Assembly (NCBI GenBank): GCA_963726615.1
Contig: CAVSCX010000018.1
Coordinates: forward strand, 186,001 to 250,000
Source of the DNA: CAWDZK01 sp963726615
Lineage (GTDB): Bacteria; Actinomycetota; Actinomycetes; JACCUZ01
Length of the DNA stretch: 64,000 bases
Direction: 5' to 3'
A program made the position numbers and the translations under genes. Below the pieces are notes generated by a model. That model was not told where the DNA came from and did not search any database. It saw only the letters and a list, made by a program, of their open reading frames with translations. Shown here piece after piece: positions 61,509 through 64,000 of the stretch (position 1 is the first letter of the stretch; each line of letters opens with the position of its first letter).

Positions 61509-61708
61509 GGTCTCCCCCTGCTGCTGGACGGCGTGTCACCCCGCGCCGATTGCCCGTGCGAGCCGCAGCATGATCCAGCCGTCGCGAGCGCGTCAACGCC
61601 CTCTGGGGAACGGCGCGAACTGCGTCCCGGAATGGCCGGAAAACTGCCCGAGGCGTGCTCCGACGGCATCAGCGCCCCGGGGTCGGCGCGTTACCGTCGG
61701 CGACCGGT

Positions 61709-62068
61709 TCAGAGCCGGCGGCGACCGGCGAAGCCGAGGTCGCTGCGGTGGTACCACGCCAGCTCGCGGTCCCCCTCGAGCCAGCACAGCAGCACCGGCA
61801 CGCCGTCCAGCTCGCCCGGGAAGTCGACGAGCAGCGGGGCGAGGCCCTTGAGCTCGGCGCCGGTCTCCTGCACCCGGGTCATCAGCTCGTCCAGCCGCGC
61901 CTGCGCCGCCTTGAGCTCGGCCAGACCGCCGAGGCCGGTCGGCCGCCCGCCGGGCAGCTGTGCCGCGGCGAGCTCGGCGGCCTCCGCGCGCACCGAGACA
62001 ACCTCGTCCAGCACGGGCAGCAGCGAGGTCAGCTCGCCGCGCGCTTCCTCGACAGTGAACAGCGCCAT
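61709..62068 (-). CDS. DUF2203 family protein
   Basis: A 119-residue DUF2203 protein. It opens MALFTVEEARGELTSLLPVL, has a helical middle (LAELKAAQARLDELMTRVQE), and ends with the diagnostic PLLVDFPGELDGVPVLLCWL and ELAWYHRSDLGFAGR. The family is widespread and uncharacterised. ATG 62068 has CAGGCT 7 bases upstream. Confidence 0.82.
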   Translation of the reverse strand: MALFTVEEARGELTSLLPVLDEVVSVRAEAAELAAAQLPGGRPTGLGGLAELKAAQARLDELMTRVQETGAELKGLAPLLVDFPGELDGVPVLLCWLEGDRELAWYHRSDLGFAGRRRL

Positions 62069-62095
62069 GCGCCCCAGCCTGCCAGGCGAGAGGTG

Positions 62096-62117
62096 GACCG
62101 ACCGGCCGCGGTCGGTC
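62096..62117 (-). terminator. Hairpin at the M28 peptidase stop codon
   Basis: GACCGACC (62096-62103) pairs with GGTCGGTC (62110-62117); the stem overlaps the peptidase TGA at 62116-62118. Confidence 0.5.
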
Positions 62118-64000
62118 AGCGTGCCTGCCGGGTGGCCGCGGCGAGGTGCCGCGTGGCGGTACGGAACACCCGGGTCATCCGGCGCAGCCGCCGGTCCAGC
62201 TCGGCCAGCACCGGGACAAGCTTGGCCCGGATGGATGCGGTCTCCGCGGCGTAGGCGGACGGTGAGGTCTGCCCGTTCGCGATCTTGTCGGCGATGGCGT
62301 GGTACTCCTGCCACAGGTCGACGTACGGCGCGAGGTGGGCCTGCGCCCCCCACTGCAGCCGGTCCGGGTGCCGCGGGTCGTGCCTGGCCAGCTCGGCGAC
62401 GTAGGCCTCGTAGGCGAACCGCCGACCGGCGTTGGTCAGGCCGGTGCGCGCGACGTAGGTCGTGAGCGCGGTCTGCGGGTCTCCCGCGAGCAGCGACTCG
62501 ACCGCGAGGTGCATCCGGGTGGCATCACGCTGCACCTGCTGGTGGGGGAAGACGTACTGGTCGAAGACGTCCAGCGCGACCAGCTCGGTGAGGATCTCCC
62601 GCTCGGCGGCCAGCATTGACGCCGCGACCCGTTGCCCCGCGCGCACCGGTCCGGCGCCGAGCCGGGCGTCCAGTGCCGCCGCCGCCTCCGAGAACCGCTG
62701 TACGGCCGTGGAGAGCCGGGACACGACCCGTTGGTCGACGCCGGGCAGGTTGGTCAGCCCGACACCGGGCTGCGCCTCGTACACGATCCGGGTGCTGGCC
62801 TCGGTGGCGCGCGCCACGAAGTCGAGCAGCGGCACCGTCGCACGGTCATGGTCAACCCAGATGTCGTTGATGACGGCCAGGTTCTGCGCGAGGTAGTCGA
62901 TGTTCACGTTCGCGACGACATCGTGGTCGGTGTGGTAGTTGCGGGTGAGGTACTGCGTGCCCACCGTGTTGAAGTAGAGGCCGGGGATGCCGGCGGCGGT
63001 GAGCGTGAAGTGGTCGGCGTTGGCCCAGACCGTGTTCGCCGACAACGTGCCGAACGGCGTGCGCGCCGGGTCGCGCTCGAGCTGCTCGACAGCATGGGCC
63101 AGCAGCTCGGCGTGCGTGCGCACCAGCAGCCGCTCCCCCGGGTCGCCCGTGCCGAGCAGCTCGAAGTCGAGGCTGAGGACCGCCTTGCGGCTCCAGTCCG
63201 GACGCTGCCGGGTCACCGCGTACCAGCAGCCGACCAGCCACTCGTAGTAGGAGTCCGTGTAGCCGTACTCCTCGTTGGTGCTGGCCAGGAACAGCAGGGT
63301 CCGCCTCGGCCGGAAGCCGCTGTCGCGGATGGCCTTGGCGATGCCGAGCATGGCGGCCACCGCGGTCGCGTCGTCGGCCGCGCCGTGGAACCAGGCGTCG
63401 TGGTGCCCGGTGAAGATGATGAACTCGTTCGCGCGGTCGGTGCCCGGCAGCTCGCCGAGCACGTTGTAGCCGACGCCGCCGCGCTCGGCCCGGGTGAGCT
63501 CGACGTTGGAGACGAGCGTCACCGTCGTCGGCCCGGCCGCGATCCGGGCGCGTAGGTCGTTGGCGTCGTTGCGTGAGACGAAGACGAACGGCACCCAGTC
63601 GTCGTCATAGGTGCCGTCGAAGGCGAGCAGCCCGTCGTCGCGCGTGTTGTAGAACGCCCCGGCCGCCGTGGTGCCGGTGTAGAAGATCACCGCCAGCGCG
63701 CCTTCGAGGGTGGCCTGGTGACCGTGCCGGTTCACCCAGTAGTCGCCGAACGCCCAGTCGACGAGCACGATCTTGCCGGTCACGTCGCGCCCGACGTAGT
63801 CGACCGCCTGGCCGGCGCCGACGTCCACGACCTCCGCGGTGATGCCTCGGGACGGTGTGCCCCTGACCCCACCCCAGGAGCTCGCCCGCGCGGTCGGACC
63901 ACCGCGTACGGCCACCGAGGCGCCGTGGAACACCCACCGGTCGATCGGGACGGGGAGCTTGGCGACGTGCCGCAGCCCGACGACCTTCATCTCCTCCGCG
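62116..64000 (-). CDS. M28 family metallopeptidase with PA domain, 5' end cut
   Basis: The C-terminal 628 residues of a zinc peptidase in the glutamate-carboxypeptidase-II/transferrin-receptor group. A PA-type domain (about residues 40-130, VDYVGRDVTGKIVLVDWAFG) precedes the catalytic M28 part: FTGHHDAWFHGAADDATAVA with zinc His and Asp, STNEEYGYTDSYYEW with the catalytic Glu pair, and HTDHDVVANVN with the last His. A helical dimerisation-like domain ends the protein. The open frame continues to the window edge (AEEMKVVGLRH), and ATG 63990 has an unusable site, so the start lies outside. Confidence 0.85.
   Translation of the reverse strand, partial: AEEMKVVGLRHVAKLPVPIDRWVFHGASVAVRGGPTARASSWGGVRGTPSRGITAEVVDVGAGQAVDYVGRDVTGKIVLVDWAFGDYWVNRHGHQATLEGALAVIFYTGTTAAGAFYNTRDDGLLAFDGTYDDDWVPFVFVSRNDANDLRARIAAGPTTVTLVSNVELTRAERGGVGYNVLGELPGTDRANEFIIFTGHHDAWFHGAADDATAVAAMLGIAKAIRDSGFRPRRTLLFLASTNEEYGYTDSYYEWLVGCWYAVTRQRPDWSRKAVLSLDFELLGTGDPGERLLVRTHAELLAHAVEQLERDPARTPFGTLSANTVWANADHFTLTAAGIPGLYFNTVGTQYLTRNYHTDHDVVANVNIDYLAQNLAVINDIWVDHDRATVPLLDFVARATEASTRIVYEAQPGVGLTNLPGVDQRVVSRLSTAVQRFSEAAAALDARLGAGPVRAGQRVAASMLAAEREILTELVALDVFDQYVFPHQQVQRDATRMHLAVESLLAGDPQTALTTYVARTGLTNAGRRFAYEAYVAELARHDPRHPDRLQWGAQAHLAPYVDLWQEYHAIADKIANGQTSPSAYAAETASIRAKLVPVLAELDRRLRRMTRVFRTATRHLAAATRQAR

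Overview
This window comes from a very GC-rich (roughly 70-75 %) chromosome of an actinobacterium. Supporting signs are GC-saturated third codon positions, frequent GTG starts, many 4-base start/stop overlaps (GTGA, ATGA), many apparently leaderless genes, and typical actinobacterial families: DinB-fold proteins of the mycothiol-dependent type, a PspC protein, a DUF3516 helicase, a DUF222/HNH protein, SigG-like sigma factors with a SnoaL tail, and an MtrAB-LpqB-like operon. No rRNA, tRNA, CRISPR array, insertion sequence or integrase was seen. The genus cannot be fixed from the sequence alone.

Layout. 1-9.8 kb: the 3' part of hrpA with a frameshift, a PspC protein, a DinB-fold protein, a 14-TM efflux pump with a MarR regulator, a DUF3516 helicase and a GNAT enzyme. 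9.8-13.7 kb: a gene-poor, lower-GC patch ending in a DUF222/HNH gene broken by three frameshifts. 13.9-29.9 kb: mostly single housekeeping or accessory genes (secreted proteins, NYN protein, LysM/peptidoglycan-binding protein, esterase, two more MFS transporters, YbaK-type deacylase, SigG-like sigma factor, methyltransferase coupled to a lipoprotein hydrolase, FAD oxidoreductase). Two large perfect or near-perfect palindromes flank the YbaK gene. 30-41 kb: an ADH-SDR pair, a SpoIIE-type phosphatase with PAS and GAF domains, a second SigG-like factor coupled to a DinB-fold gene, an aldo/keto reductase, a self-regulated-looking PadR unit, and a tight acyltransferase-glycosyltransferase-P450 cassette that could finish a glycolipid or carotenoid glycoside.

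41-54.7 kb is an envelope and stress island. It holds an ABC exporter with a LolA-like lipid-binding protein, divergent from a two-component system; a fully coupled operon of a 44-residue membrane peptide, two PRC-barrel proteins and an MscS channel; a universal stress protein; and a three-gene response regulator, kinase and GerMN lipoprotein operon flanked on both sides by STAS genes. The regions upstream of those two STAS genes share an 18-of-21-base element. 54.8-64 kb: two small proteins converge on a 24-bp terminator, followed by a large two-cyclase-domain ATPase/TPR protein, a secreted surface protein, a DUF2203 protein and an M28 peptidase cut by the window edge.

The most useful leads are the shared element at the STAS loci, the PRC/MscS operon with its overlooked small gene, the acyltransferase-GT2-P450 cassette, the PadR operator/promoter, and the recurring (T/C)A(G/C)(G/C)(G/C)T box 6-8 bases before start codons.
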